This document shows positions 1 through 9,392 of a stretch of DNA of 48,904 nt, in pieces. Each line of letters begins with the position of its first letter. The stretch's first letter is position 1. Source of the DNA: a virus; IMG/VR virus record IMGVR_UViG_3300031603_000008, positions 1 to 48,904 of that record; one strand, written 5' to 3'. A program made the translations under genes and the position numbers. Under the pieces are notes generated by a model that was given only the letters and a program-made list of their open reading frames with translations, had not been told where the DNA came from and did not search any database.

Positions 1-772
1 CTCCGGTATTTGCAATTGCTCCTGCTTCTGAGGAGTGATATGTAACCGTTGATGCTCCTGTTCTTCTTACAAAAAGTTCTGTTCCAACAGCCTGATCAGT
101 TCCAGATTTAACCAGAAATAAAGTTCCATTTCTAAACCCTGTAGGTAAAGTTGCAGTAGTACCACTAACTGATATATCAGGAATACCAGATCTGTTATAA
201 GCTCCCGGAATTGGAGTAGGATAAAATAATAGTGCCTGCGATGAAAGATCAGTATCTCCTGCTGCAAAGTGCTCAGCATTATACTTATGTCCTATCTTTT
301 CCCATAATATAGGATAATTAGCTGTACTAATTGCATTGTCAAAGGCTATTTGTTTTAAGCCTTCTGCCGATCTATCTCCCGATGTAGCTGCCTGTAGAAA
401 ATCACCTATTGCTAATTGAGAACCTTGATTTACTGTAGGTTCTGGTAGACCAATACTTATGTCTAATTCAGTAGCTGATATAGCAACACCTACTGAAACA
501 ATATACTCAGATGTAGTGATAGATCCCTTAACTATTAACTCTGCTGTGTTACCTAAGAAGTATTGAGTTCCAATAGTTAATCCGGTAAACTCATCAAGTG
601 AACCACTAGACTGTATGGTAACTGCACCATCAAGTACTGCATCGTTAGTTGCAAATCCTGATAGTATAGACTTACCAAGTTCTCTGTTATCACCCAGCAT
701 TACTTTTCCATCTGTAAAGAAAAATACTAATTCACCAGCTGAAATAGTTTCTCCAGCTATACCAACTACTGT
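1..772. repeat. Long direct repeat, left copy (fibre 1)
   Basis: This stretch aligns without gaps to 47957-48728. By hand count there are 22 differences in 772 bases, about 97 percent identity, and the first 86 bases are identical. Both copies lie inside minus-strand tail fibre genes and encode the same domain, beginning around residues GIAGETISAGELVFFF. The exact match at the window edge is what an assembler leaves when it stops inside a repeat. Confidence 0.95.
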
Positions 773-1674
773 TCCAGATGCTCCACCTGTCTTAACTGAC
801 TCCCAATCACCACCTTTAGGTATAAGGATAATTGCTGATTCTCCAGATAGTTCAAGTAAGCTTGCTGCTTCTATATCTATAGTCTGGCTAGAAACAGTAG
901 TGAATGTAACGAGTCCTGCACCATCGCCACGTCTTTTTATAACCTGCTGATTCTCTGTTGAATTAGAATCAGGTAGTGCATGTACTTCATCACTTGCTGT
1001 AGTGATAGTGTATACTGTTGTATCTGCTAAAATATCAAGAGAGTCTAATCCATCTAAAAGTTCCGAGTCAGCTGCTTTGGCTCCTACTAACAAAAAGTCT
1101 GTTGCCTCTAATCCATCTAAAAGTTCCGAGTCAGCTGCTTTGGCTCCTACTAACAAAAAGTCTGTTGCCTCTAATCCATCAAGCTTATCTGCATCAAAAC
1201 CATTACCTGATCCTTGCTGTATACCATGTGCAGAAACAGAACTTGTTATGTTAGTATTTCTATGCACAATATTAGCATCAACATCACTGGCTAAGTTATT
1301 CTTATACAACTCCCAAACAGTAAGCCTTCTTCTAAACTTAGCAGTTTCTTGAGCGTCTAAGTCAACATTAGTTGCTCCATCAAGAATTGTGATTATAGCA
1401 CTTGCATGTATGTTCTTAACTTCTACTTCATTACTATTGACAGCAAGAAATGTTTGAGTAAGATCGTAATTAGCATCTGTCTCTATCCTTAGAATATCAT
1501 CAAAAGGTAAAGAGTTATAACCTGTTGACCCATCACCAATCTTGGTTGGATTTCTTACTGCACCAGTTATACCTGTGGCAATTACCCTTTGTCCATCACC
1601 AAGTATAGAGTTGTTAGTTGTTAAAGTTGAATGTGCCTCTTGTAGTGCTAGTAACACTATATCCTTATTAGCCA
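1..1674 (-). CDS. Tail fibre 1, C-terminus missing at window edge
   Basis: Large tail fibre protein, 558 codons visible with no stop before base 1. The ATG at 1674 follows an AGGAG site. The N-terminus (MANKDIVLLALQEAHSTL) is unlike fibre 2. Next comes a repeat region with LDGLEATDF and LVGAKAADSEL units, a common phage fibre pattern. A module containing VIKRRGDGAGLVTFTTVSSQ follows, then the domain shared with fibre 2. The VIKRRG-type module lies before the shared domain here but after it in fibre 2, so the fibres are built from rearranged parts. The gene follows the tail-tip gene closely. Presumed role: host recognition or virion decoration. Which end binds the receptor cannot be told. Confidence 0.85.
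1044..1180. repeat. 63-bp tandem repeat inside fibre 1
   Basis: Two identical 63-bp units (1044-1106 and 1107-1169) are followed by the first 11 bases of a third. Each unit encodes 21 residues, roughly LDGLEATDFLLVGAKAADSE. Perfect identity suggests a recent duplication or active slippage or recombination. The length is a multiple of three, so changes in copy number keep the frame. Confidence 0.95.
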
Positions 1675-1685
1675 TTTATAATCTC

Positions 1686-3608
1686 CTATGGGTATATAGA
1701 TGCAAAAACATCACTATATGCTTTTTCTCTTAATCTTATATGATTAGTCTGTAGTGTATAGTCAGGCTGTGTGCTTATCACTTGACCTCTTACTGTACCA
1801 AAATATTCATCACCAACTAATTCTGATAATACTCCGTTGAGTACTTCTTGAAATATCTGAGCTGTAGTAACAAGTTCAATTAGTTCATCAGTAGCACCAA
1901 TAGTATCTATATAAGTATCTCTATGTGTAACAACTAAAGTCTGTAATGACAGATCAAGCTCTATTACATCATAAATATTAATGTCCAAGTACTGTGCACC
2001 TAGCAATACTACATCAAACACCTTGTGTATTCTGTAATAGTCATCAGCTTGAATTAAAGCTCTCTGTGTGGCTAATGCTAAAGTATATAGACCACTTATC
2101 TTATTGTACACCTTCTCAATTTTATACTCAGCAAATGATTCATCAAAGTAGTCAATGTTCTCCACTCTTGGTGCTGTATCATTAAGCACTGATCTATTAT
2201 AACCTATATAAACTTTGTTGTAAACATCTTCCTTATTAGATTCTGCAACAACATCCTCTATGTTTTTTATTCGGATAGATGGCACAGAAAATGATAAGTC
2301 TCTGTTAGGGTTATCTACCTTAATGACTCTTTTATTATCTGCTGTATTAGTGTATCTGAACCCAACAGTAGATAAGGATTGTATCTGTCTTATCCACTCA
2401 AACACGTCCTGTGTACTATCCATGTATAAAGAGATAGGACTTAAGTAAACTTCTTCAAGTGCCCAAGTGACTAGATCATATCCCGAAGCATCAAAGTTAT
2501 AGCCAAGAAACCTTTCATTTAAGTCAACTACTATATCACTAGCATAAGTATTCTCTACACCTTTAACATTCGCTTTAACAGGAAATGCACTATAAGTACC
2601 ACCACTTACAGTCTCAGCACCATTAACAGTGACAATACCTGTTGATGAATTAACAGATACACCTGTTGTTTGCAGAATCCATACATCATCAGAGTTCTTT
2701 ATCCATACTTCAATATCCGAAGCTACTGAGTAGGATAATACCTCTAAGAATAGGAAGTCTGGTTTAGTCGTACCATCCAAGGCTAAACCATTAACAAGTA
2801 ATCCGGGAACATCATGTGTAAACTCATCAACTGGTGTGTAAGCAAAGGGTATAGTCTTACCTACTGCTGTGTCATCAAGATAGGGATAGTCAGTCACATT
2901 AAGTATCTTATTAGGTACTTGTGCTGTAAGAGTCTTTCTTATATCCTGTATGTCAACAGTAAACTCAGACGCTGAAAAGTTATAATCATCAACAAAATAA
3001 TTAGCTCTTTCAACTAAGTCTGAGTACTCATCACCTTCATTACCAGTCTTAATAGTTACCTTGTTACCATATAGAGGAACGTCCTTAAACTGATTAAAGA
3101 AGCCTGTATTATTATCAAGTATCAAAGTATCTACAATAAATGCCATTTGTCCATAATTGAACTTATCCACAAAAGTTGCTATTTGGGGAAAACTTATTAG
3201 ATATGGATAGTAAGGCCTATTCTCAAAGTATCTAATTTTATCATCTGTAAGTCCTACAGCAATACCTATATCAAAGTTAGGATCAGTGTAGTCTATATGA
3301 TGTAATTGAGCATAATGTATGTATAGTACTTGCTCTGCATTATCCCAGAAGTAACTTTGTGAGTCTACTAGACAGTCAGCTAGAGATTCTTTGTTAGAGT
3401 AGTTGAAAGCATTAGCATAAACAACACCTGTAACATAAGTTCTTAAAGTAAGAGGTTCAGTTACACCTAAGTCAGTAGTCCAGAAATCAGCTATCTCTTC
3501 ATTTGCAGCACCATAGTAAAACTTAAATGAGACAACAAATGGGTGTCCTGTTGGAGCATAGTAGTTAGAGATTGCTTTTAGTCTTGTTATTTCTGTTACA
3601 ACGTACAT
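1686..3608 (-). CDS. Tail tip / baseplate-like structural protein
   Basis: 640-residue protein in the tail module, beginning MYVVTEITRLKA. It has no family motif that I can name with certainty. It is rich in Tyr, Asp and Val with no membrane segment, as expected for a beta-rich virion protein. It lies after the tape measure protein and two smaller tail proteins and before fibre 1, where siphophages encode the tail-tip or tail-associated hub protein. Its stop overlaps the ribosome site of fibre 1. Role inferred from size and position. Confidence 0.6.
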   Translation of the reverse strand: MYVVTEITRLKAISNYYAPTGHPFVVSFKFYYGAANEEIADFWTTDLGVTEPLTLRTYVTGVVYANAFNYSNKESLADCLVDSQSYFWDNAEQVLYIHYAQLHHIDYTDPNFDIGIAVGLTDDKIRYFENRPYYPYLISFPQIATFVDKFNYGQMAFIVDTLILDNNTGFFNQFKDVPLYGNKVTIKTGNEGDEYSDLVERANYFVDDYNFSASEFTVDIQDIRKTLTAQVPNKILNVTDYPYLDDTAVGKTIPFAYTPVDEFTHDVPGLLVNGLALDGTTKPDFLFLEVLSYSVASDIEVWIKNSDDVWILQTTGVSVNSSTGIVTVNGAETVSGGTYSAFPVKANVKGVENTYASDIVVDLNERFLGYNFDASGYDLVTWALEEVYLSPISLYMDSTQDVFEWIRQIQSLSTVGFRYTNTADNKRVIKVDNPNRDLSFSVPSIRIKNIEDVVAESNKEDVYNKVYIGYNRSVLNDTAPRVENIDYFDESFAEYKIEKVYNKISGLYTLALATQRALIQADDYYRIHKVFDVVLLGAQYLDINIYDVIELDLSLQTLVVTHRDTYIDTIGATDELIELVTTAQIFQEVLNGVLSELVGDEYFGTVRGQVISTQPDYTLQTNHIRLREKAYSDVFASIYP

Positions 3609-3609
3609 T

Positions 3610-4410
3610 CTAAGCAGTCCTTTCCCAGATCCTTATTGACATATTTACTGGTCTTGTTTCTGCATCCCCACCTGTTGATGGATTTCCAGATGTTTTTGTT
3701 CCTAAATCTGTAGATAAGACAAATCCACTGGTAGCAACTCCAACTCCTCCGGACCTATAAATAGATGGACCGGAGGTACCATAAGAGAATTCATTAAAAT
3801 TGTGTGCATGTGCTCCAATGACAGTATTATGTGTATGTGCTTTTAAGTCTGTTGAAAAAGCTTGTTCTCCACTTTCAAAAGCAGCTGCATTTCCGCCCTC
3901 TGCTCTAAAGAAGTCACCTGCAAATGATGAGCTTATGTTAGTCCACACTCCGGGAAGTCCAAGGTCAGCTGGACTTAACTTTGTAGGGTACTGTGTATAT
4001 GTAAAGCCTATGGGCATCAGTAAGCTAGCCAACTCACCATACTTTGTGTTCACAGAGCTAATCTTTATTTCACTAAACAAATACAGATTATCCGAAGTAT
4101 CATAGTAACCATTCCAAACTTTATTCCAATTAACACCTGTTAGTGTAGTAACAAAAGAAGGAACAAGAGTAGTTCCACTCACTGTTAATTTAACATAGTC
4201 ACTTTCTGTACCTGTTATAGCAGTGTCAGAATCAGCATAAAATACAATACCACCAACTTGAAAGGTTGCACCCTGTGGTATGTTTGTTCCCACTACCTGT
4301 AATGGATCATTAACATTCTGAAAACTCTTAGATACAAGAGATACAATCTTTGACCAATCTCCTGCCAATGGATTTGGTACTGTTGGAAATACTACTTCAT
4401 TTATGGCCAT
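3610..4410 (-). CDS. Tail collar/fibre-like protein
   Basis: 266 residues. The C-terminal half has the pattern of short phage tail-fibre or collar domains: LPGVWTNISSSFAGDFFRAEGG, a His-rich AHTHN...GAHAHNFNEF segment that may bind metal, Gly/Ser-rich loops, and the ending ETRPVNMSIRIWERT. That ending is typical of collar-domain fibres. The start codon overlaps the stop of the preceding gene by one base (TAATG), so translation is probably coupled. Likely a tip-associated fibre or receptor-contact protein. Confidence 0.65.
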   Translation of the reverse strand: MAINEVVFPTVPNPLAGDWSKIVSLVSKSFQNVNDPLQVVGTNIPQGATFQVGGIVFYADSDTAITGTESDYVKLTVSGTTLVPSFVTTLTGVNWNKVWNGYYDTSDNLYLFSEIKISSVNTKYGELASLLMPIGFTYTQYPTKLSPADLGLPGVWTNISSSFAGDFFRAEGGNAAAFESGEQAFSTDLKAHTHNTVIGAHAHNFNEFSYGTSGPSIYRSGGVGVATSGFVLSTDLGTKTSGNPSTGGDAETRPVNMSIRIWERTA

Positions 4411-5114
4411 TATTTGGCCTCCTTAACTGAAAATCTTAATAGTGTTAGTTCATTTATTCTTGTTGTTAAATAGTTAGATACAAAAGCACAGAACATTTGA
4501 TCTTCTGTATCTTCTGTTCTATCCATCCAAAATGTCTTACCCTTATGTACATAGCTAAATGCAGCTATAAACTCATCAACTTGGTCATCATCTATCTTCA
4601 TACTCTCTACTGTAAAGGCTTGCAGAATAAATCCTGTTCTGTAAAGGAACTGCCCACCACTTGTTTGTGTGTAGGCAGACGAGTCCACATACTCTACTTC
4701 AATAGGAAGTCTTACATTATACACTTCTGCATACTTGCCACATGATACACCGCCAATAAAAGCAAGTACTTCTGAGGATGTTAAGGTTATCTCTATAGAC
4801 CTTACAGTAGTAAGCTCATCAATGTACTCTTTGGCATTGCTAGCTGGGCTAGAGAATGTCACAGTGTCCAGAACAGTGCCTACACTATTCTTAAATACAA
4901 ATACAGTACTGCTTAGGTTGTGAAAACCAAAGAACAGGCTGTCCACTATCTGATCAGATGCAAAAGCTATAGTAATCACTGAACTACCTGTAGATGCTTT
5001 ACATATAGCTTCTAAAGCATTGTCATAAATATTTTCTACAGGGTAGTTAATATCACTATTAGTCATACCTATGCCATCATGACTCTCTATAATATTGTTA
5101 GTTAATATTCTCAT
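4410..5114 (-). CDS. Putative distal tail protein
   Basis: 234 residues, beginning MRILTNNIIESHDG. No membrane segments and no motif that fixes a family. It lies directly downstream of the tape measure gene with a 4-base ATGA overlap, the usual place for a distal tail or tail-tip component. It couples to the collar-like gene by TAATG. Function inferred from position only. Confidence 0.5.
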   Translation of the reverse strand: MRILTNNIIESHDGIGMTNSDINYPVENIYDNALEAICKASTGSSVITIAFASDQIVDSLFFGFHNLSSTVFVFKNSVGTVLDTVTFSSPASNAKEYIDELTTVRSIEITLTSSEVLAFIGGVSCGKYAEVYNVRLPIEVEYVDSSAYTQTSGGQFLYRTGFILQAFTVESMKIDDDQVDEFIAAFSYVHKGKTFWMDRTEDTEDQMFCAFVSNYLTTRINELTLLRFSVKEAK

Positions 5115-8100
5115 ATCTTCACCTGTCCATTTCTATAGTATTTTGCTGAGTTAGTAGCTACAACTCTTCCATCTAGCACAGTTTGTATAGTAATATATAT
5201 AGGCTGATCATCCTGTGTCATTTGATCATACACTGTATCCTGTTGTGCTCTGTTAAGTATCAGTTCTCCTGCATTAGCAGATACATCTGTACTATCACCT
5301 TTGTAAGAAGATCCGGGAACTATACCACCATCTGCAAACTGCTCTCTTACAGGCTCAGCTTTAGTTGCTGCTGCATACTGAAAAGCTGTTACTCCAGCCA
5401 TACCAGCTGCAATAGCCCAACCATAAGGTCCGGCTGACCAAGCCTTCATTGTTGCGACTGCACCGTTAAGTAGTATACTTAGTCTACCTAGTTCCCACTC
5501 ATTCTTGGCCTGATCATAGTTAATATCACTAATCTTGTCAGCTAGTTCGTCAGCTGCATTAGATGTGGCAGTGTCATATGCGTCCTGTGCAGCTTCCTTT
5601 CTGTCTAGGTAGTCTTGTGATATATCATAACGTGCAATTGCAGTTATTAAATCTTGTTCCTTTAAGTAGTCATTAGCGACCCTAGCTGCTTCAAGACTAG
5701 CCTCTAATTGCTCACGTTCAGTCTTTTCCTGAACACCAGCTGCAACTAGGGCAGCTTGTAACTCTTTATCAATATCTGCTAAATTAGCTGCAAGTTCATC
5801 ATCGCGTATACCTTGTGCTTTAAGAGCTTTTTTCTCTAGTATTCTAATCTCTTCATCAGCTGCTGCTCTCTGGTAATCTAGTACACTGTCTACTACATCT
5901 ATTGCTAAATTGCCATAAGTGTCAAGCATATCTGTTGACTTAACGAACCAACCAGCTTCTCTTTTTTCAAGCTCATCATAGTATGCGTCTATAGCAATAA
6001 GTGTTTCCTTATAAACCTCATCTGTTATTTTACCTCTATCACGTTGGAGTTTTAGACTATCTGTTGCATTTTTCCTTTCTGCATTGACTCTGTCCCCTGC
6101 ATCATAGTCTAGTGCTTTTAGTTTTTCTTCATATTCACCAGCTAGGTCTATCTGTGCTTGGTCTAAGTCAAGATTTGCTCTAAGTTCCTTGTTGTACGCT
6201 TTAATAGCAATAATCGCTTCTGCATCAGTGCCAGCTTTTATAATTGCTGCTGCCTCTTCTCTATCTATTTTCTCAAGTTCTGTCTCAGTTAGTTCTAATA
6301 GCTTATCTTGATACTCCTGTGTCAAAGTTAACTTTTCTTCCATCAATAAGGCTATCTCTGGATATTTATCAAGAATCTGCTGTATATCTGCACCTTCATA
6401 CTCAAACTCTTCACCAAGCAGCCCATTGATAGTATCTATTAAAGCTTGTCTATCCTCTAGTGTTTTGTTATAAACTTCACCCTTCTCCTTAGCAAATATC
6501 TCTAACTGTACATTTTCTTTTAGCCTAGAAGCTAATCTGGATTGTGCTGCAATGATCTTTTCTTTGTCAGTTAGGTCTTCTTTACTTAGGTCAATTACAA
6601 TGTTGTACTTCTCTTGCAAAGTATCGAACAGCTCTATCTGATCCAGCATACCCTTATCTTGTGATTTAACACCCTGATTTACTAACGTTTTTAGAGACTT
6701 ATTGTATATGTCCACTAGGTAAGCACTCTGATCAAACTCATCACCAAATAACTTCTGTAGCTCTACGGATCTTTTAAAGGCTGTCTCCAATCCCTCAGTT
6801 GCTTCACCTTCTGCCTTAATCTGAGCTAATCTACGTTGGTAGTATGCTGTAGACCGATTTCTACTCTCCTTCTCAAATTCAGTTAAGGCATAAGCCTGTA
6901 ACCATCTATCTCTTTCTGCCTTAGCTAATTTTTCCTCAGCTTCTACCTGCAATAGTATCTCTATTACTAAATCACCTGACGTTTTTATGAGTTCCTTGTT
7001 AGCCATAGCTAAGTCAATAACTTGTTTCTCAGTTAGTCCATACACCTCAGCTAATCTTTTTACTTCTTCTCTGAAAAGTTTAGTACTACTAACACCTAAC
7101 TGTCCCATCTTAAGTAACTCAGAACTCAGATTACTAAGTCTAATAGATACCTTCTCAACCTCTGTTCCAGTTGCACCCATTTCTTCGGCAATACTACCAA
7201 ACTGATCAACAGCTTTGTCAATACCGGCATTATTTAATGCTATAAGACCAGCTGTCAGTGCAGCTACAGCTCCAACAGCAATAGTTGCTGGAAGTGCTAT
7301 AGCAGCTAAAGCTGCAATAACAGGTGCAATAACAGCACTTGCCATAGCTAATTTTAAAGCAGTAAAAGCTACAGTTAATGTTGTAACTACTGCTGCTAGA
7401 GTTATAAACACACTACCAGCTGCAAGAAAAGATTCTGGAGCCTTATTAACTGCTAATAGTATACCTGTAATTGTATCAACCAGCACTCTAAGTGTAGGAC
7501 TTAACTGCTTGCCAACACTAATCTCTAGTGCTTCTTCTGCATTTCTAAACTTGTCAATAGAACCCTGCAATGTATTCATCTGAATATCCATTGCTTCGAA
7601 AGCTCTAGTAGTTCCTGTCACAGATTCAGTTAACTCTATCATACCACCTTCAGCATCACTAGCCACTGATATAAGTGAAGCTAACTGTACACCTGATACT
7701 TTACCAAATATAGCTGCGGCATTTGCAGCATTTACACCATTCTCTCTAAGTGTATCAAATATGTCAGCAAGCTTATTAGTTGCAGGGTTAACATCAGCAA
7801 AAGCTATGTTAAGCTTACCTAGTTTTCTAGTAACAACGCTAGTAGAGTCAGCTAAGTCAACGAGTATACTTCTTAATCCACGACCTGCCTTTTCACCACT
7901 AAAACCTTTATTGTAAAGTAGTTCCAAAGCACCCGTAGTCTCTTCAACTGTTATACCCAGTCCAGCTGCAATCGGCCCGACATACTCAAATGACTTAGCT
8001 AGCTTATTCATTGTTGCAAGAGAATTAGTTATTGCAGCAGTAAATGTATTAGCAATATCTGTAGCTGCATCAGTCTCTAGTCCATACTGCCTAATAGTTG

Positions 8101-8608
8101 TAGCTACAGTTTCAGATGTAGAGGCTAAATCAGACTGTGTTGCAATAGCTAAAGCATTAACACCATCAAGTGCACCAATAGATTCAGTTGCACTAAAACC
8201 AGCAGATGCTAAGAAGTATAGTGCATTTGCTGCCTCACTTGCAGTTGATCTTGTAGTTGCACCAACTCTTCTAGCAGCTGCTTCCATTGCATCAAGTTCT
8301 TCTGTACTTGCTCTTGCAACTGATTGTGTATTAGCAAGTGACTGTTCAAAATCAGCATAAGTACTGACCATATCTTTGAATGTGTTAGTTACTGCTCTAG
8401 CCATCTTAATTGCAGCAACGGATATAATTAGAAACCCAGCTTTCCAAGCAGCAGCTGTAGCTTTAGCACCATCCTGGCTTTGCTTAGTGGTGTTATCAGT
8501 GAACTTCTTTATCTTAGCATTTGCATCTGCAATACCTGTATTAAGTGAGTCCAGCTTGAGTATTATCTCTGCATTTATCTTATTTTGTGCAACTGATCCT
8601 ATGGCCAT
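5111..8608 (-). CDS. Tail tape measure protein
   Basis: 1165 residues, the longest gene in the window. The N-terminus is predicted helical with many Ala, Lys and Glu. Residues about 120-330 resemble the TP901-type tape measure core (for example GFSGEKAGRGLRSILVDL). A hydrophobic block around residues 395-475 could form membrane segments. Long charged coiled coil follows. Tape measure proteins set tail length; at about 0.15 nm per residue this would imply a tail of very roughly 170 nm. The gene starts by TAATG overlap with the chaperone-like gene. Confidence 0.9.
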   Translation of the reverse strand: MAIGSVAQNKINAEIILKLDSLNTGIADANAKIKKFTDNTTKQSQDGAKATAAAWKAGFLIISVAAIKMARAVTNTFKDMVSTYADFEQSLANTQSVARASTEELDAMEAAARRVGATTRSTASEAANALYFLASAGFSATESIGALDGVNALAIATQSDLASTSETVATTIRQYGLETDAATDIANTFTAAITNSLATMNKLAKSFEYVGPIAAGLGITVEETTGALELLYNKGFSGEKAGRGLRSILVDLADSTSVVTRKLGKLNIAFADVNPATNKLADIFDTLRENGVNAANAAAIFGKVSGVQLASLISVASDAEGGMIELTESVTGTTRAFEAMDIQMNTLQGSIDKFRNAEEALEISVGKQLSPTLRVLVDTITGILLAVNKAPESFLAAGSVFITLAAVVTTLTVAFTALKLAMASAVIAPVIAALAAIALPATIAVGAVAALTAGLIALNNAGIDKAVDQFGSIAEEMGATGTEVEKVSIRLSNLSSELLKMGQLGVSSTKLFREEVKRLAEVYGLTEKQVIDLAMANKELIKTSGDLVIEILLQVEAEEKLAKAERDRWLQAYALTEFEKESRNRSTAYYQRRLAQIKAEGEATEGLETAFKRSVELQKLFGDEFDQSAYLVDIYNKSLKTLVNQGVKSQDKGMLDQIELFDTLQEKYNIVIDLSKEDLTDKEKIIAAQSRLASRLKENVQLEIFAKEKGEVYNKTLEDRQALIDTINGLLGEEFEYEGADIQQILDKYPEIALLMEEKLTLTQEYQDKLLELTETELEKIDREEAAAIIKAGTDAEAIIAIKAYNKELRANLDLDQAQIDLAGEYEEKLKALDYDAGDRVNAERKNATDSLKLQRDRGKITDEVYKETLIAIDAYYDELEKREAGWFVKSTDMLDTYGNLAIDVVDSVLDYQRAAADEEIRILEKKALKAQGIRDDELAANLADIDKELQAALVAAGVQEKTEREQLEASLEAARVANDYLKEQDLITAIARYDISQDYLDRKEAAQDAYDTATSNAADELADKISDINYDQAKNEWELGRLSILLNGAVATMKAWSAGPYGWAIAAGMAGVTAFQYAAATKAEPVREQFADGGIVPGSSYKGDSTDVSANAGELILNRAQQDTVYDQMTQDDQPIYITIQTVLDGRVVATNSAKYYRNGQVKI

Positions 8609-9330
8609 TATTTTTTACCACCACGTATCCAATTCATTCCACCCTTAGACTTAACACTTTGTTGTTCTCTAAAGTCAGCTACTAAAGTAAGTGCTGTAAC
8701 ATCAATGTCTACTTCTTGTTTTGGCAAGAAAGTACCTTCTATATATGATGAAGGTCTTGTATTGTATTTTTCACCTAAGAAGCCAGCCTGTAGCAATGTG
8801 TTTCTAGTAAGCTTATCTAGGTCTGTGGCTTCTCTTTGTAGCAATACTGTTACTATATATGCTGTAAAATCTTCTGGTACTAAAAAGGATATTGACAATT
8901 CTAATCTGTTAAGCACTATCCTATGTCTATTCTTATCCTCTTCACTTGTAAGAGTATCTATAAGCTTTTTAATATCTTCTATTTCTTTAACTGACTGTAC
9001 ATAAAAGTCCTTTAGTTCTAGGTGTGTTGTAAGTTCATTAAACGTTGGATGAACTAGGGCTAACTTTAGCATGTTCTCATGTATGTTTTTAGTCTTTATT
9101 ACATTTTCTGTGTCATTAGTCCTAGATTTATCATCCTCATCTAATATAACACTGGATACAGTATTAAACTCACCACAAGAGGTAAGTGCAACACTATCCA
9201 ACATTCTAAGGGTAACAGGAATCGGTTTACCATTCCAAGGTGCTATTACAACAACCTCTGTGTGCATGTCTATAATATCAAATAAATCTTCATTGCTTAG
9301 TATTTCTATTCTGTTAGTTAATTTTTTCAT
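8608..9330 (-). CDS. Putative tail assembly chaperone
   Basis: 240 residues from the ATG at 9330 (MKKLTNRIEIL). An upstream TTG at 9375 is in frame, but AGGAG directly abuts it, leaving no spacing. It lies between the major tail and tape measure genes, the fixed place of the tail assembly chaperone. The protein is acidic, soluble and helical. No second chaperone frame (the usual frameshifted extension) is visible, because the gene runs straight into the tape measure start. Its end, GGT-AAA-AAA-TAA-TG, carries an A6 run. Function inferred from position. Confidence 0.55.
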   Translation of the reverse strand: MKKLTNRIEILSNEDLFDIIDMHTEVVVIAPWNGKPIPVTLRMLDSVALTSCGEFNTVSSVILDEDDKSRTNDTENVIKTKNIHENMLKLALVHPTFNELTTHLELKDFYVQSVKEIEDIKKLIDTLTSEEDKNRHRIVLNRLELSISFLVPEDFTAYIVTVLLQREATDLDKLTRNTLLQAGFLGEKYNTRPSSYIEGTFLPKQEVDIDVTALTLVADFREQQSVKSKGGMNWIRGGKK

Positions 9331-9340
9331 ATTATAAATA

Positions 9341-9372
9341 GAACAGGATACCCAAGAAATAGTACCCTGTTC
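9341..9372 (-). promoter_or_regulatory. Hairpin between ribosome site and chaperone start
   Basis: On the minus strand GAACAGG pairs with CCTGTTC, with an inner GTA/TAC extension. AGGAG (9380-9376) lies just before the hairpin and the ATG (9330) ten bases after it. Folding would bring the two to about 13 bases apart. It also sits right after the highly expressed major tail gene, so it may stabilise that transcript or attenuate transcription. There is no strong T run. Confidence 0.6.
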
Positions 9373-9392
9373 CAACTCCTTTTTTAACCTTT

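Noticed and set aside
1-1674. Diversity-generating retroelement acting on the fibre genes
   Set aside because: No reverse transcriptase is found, and differences between the two fibre copies are not restricted to adenines.
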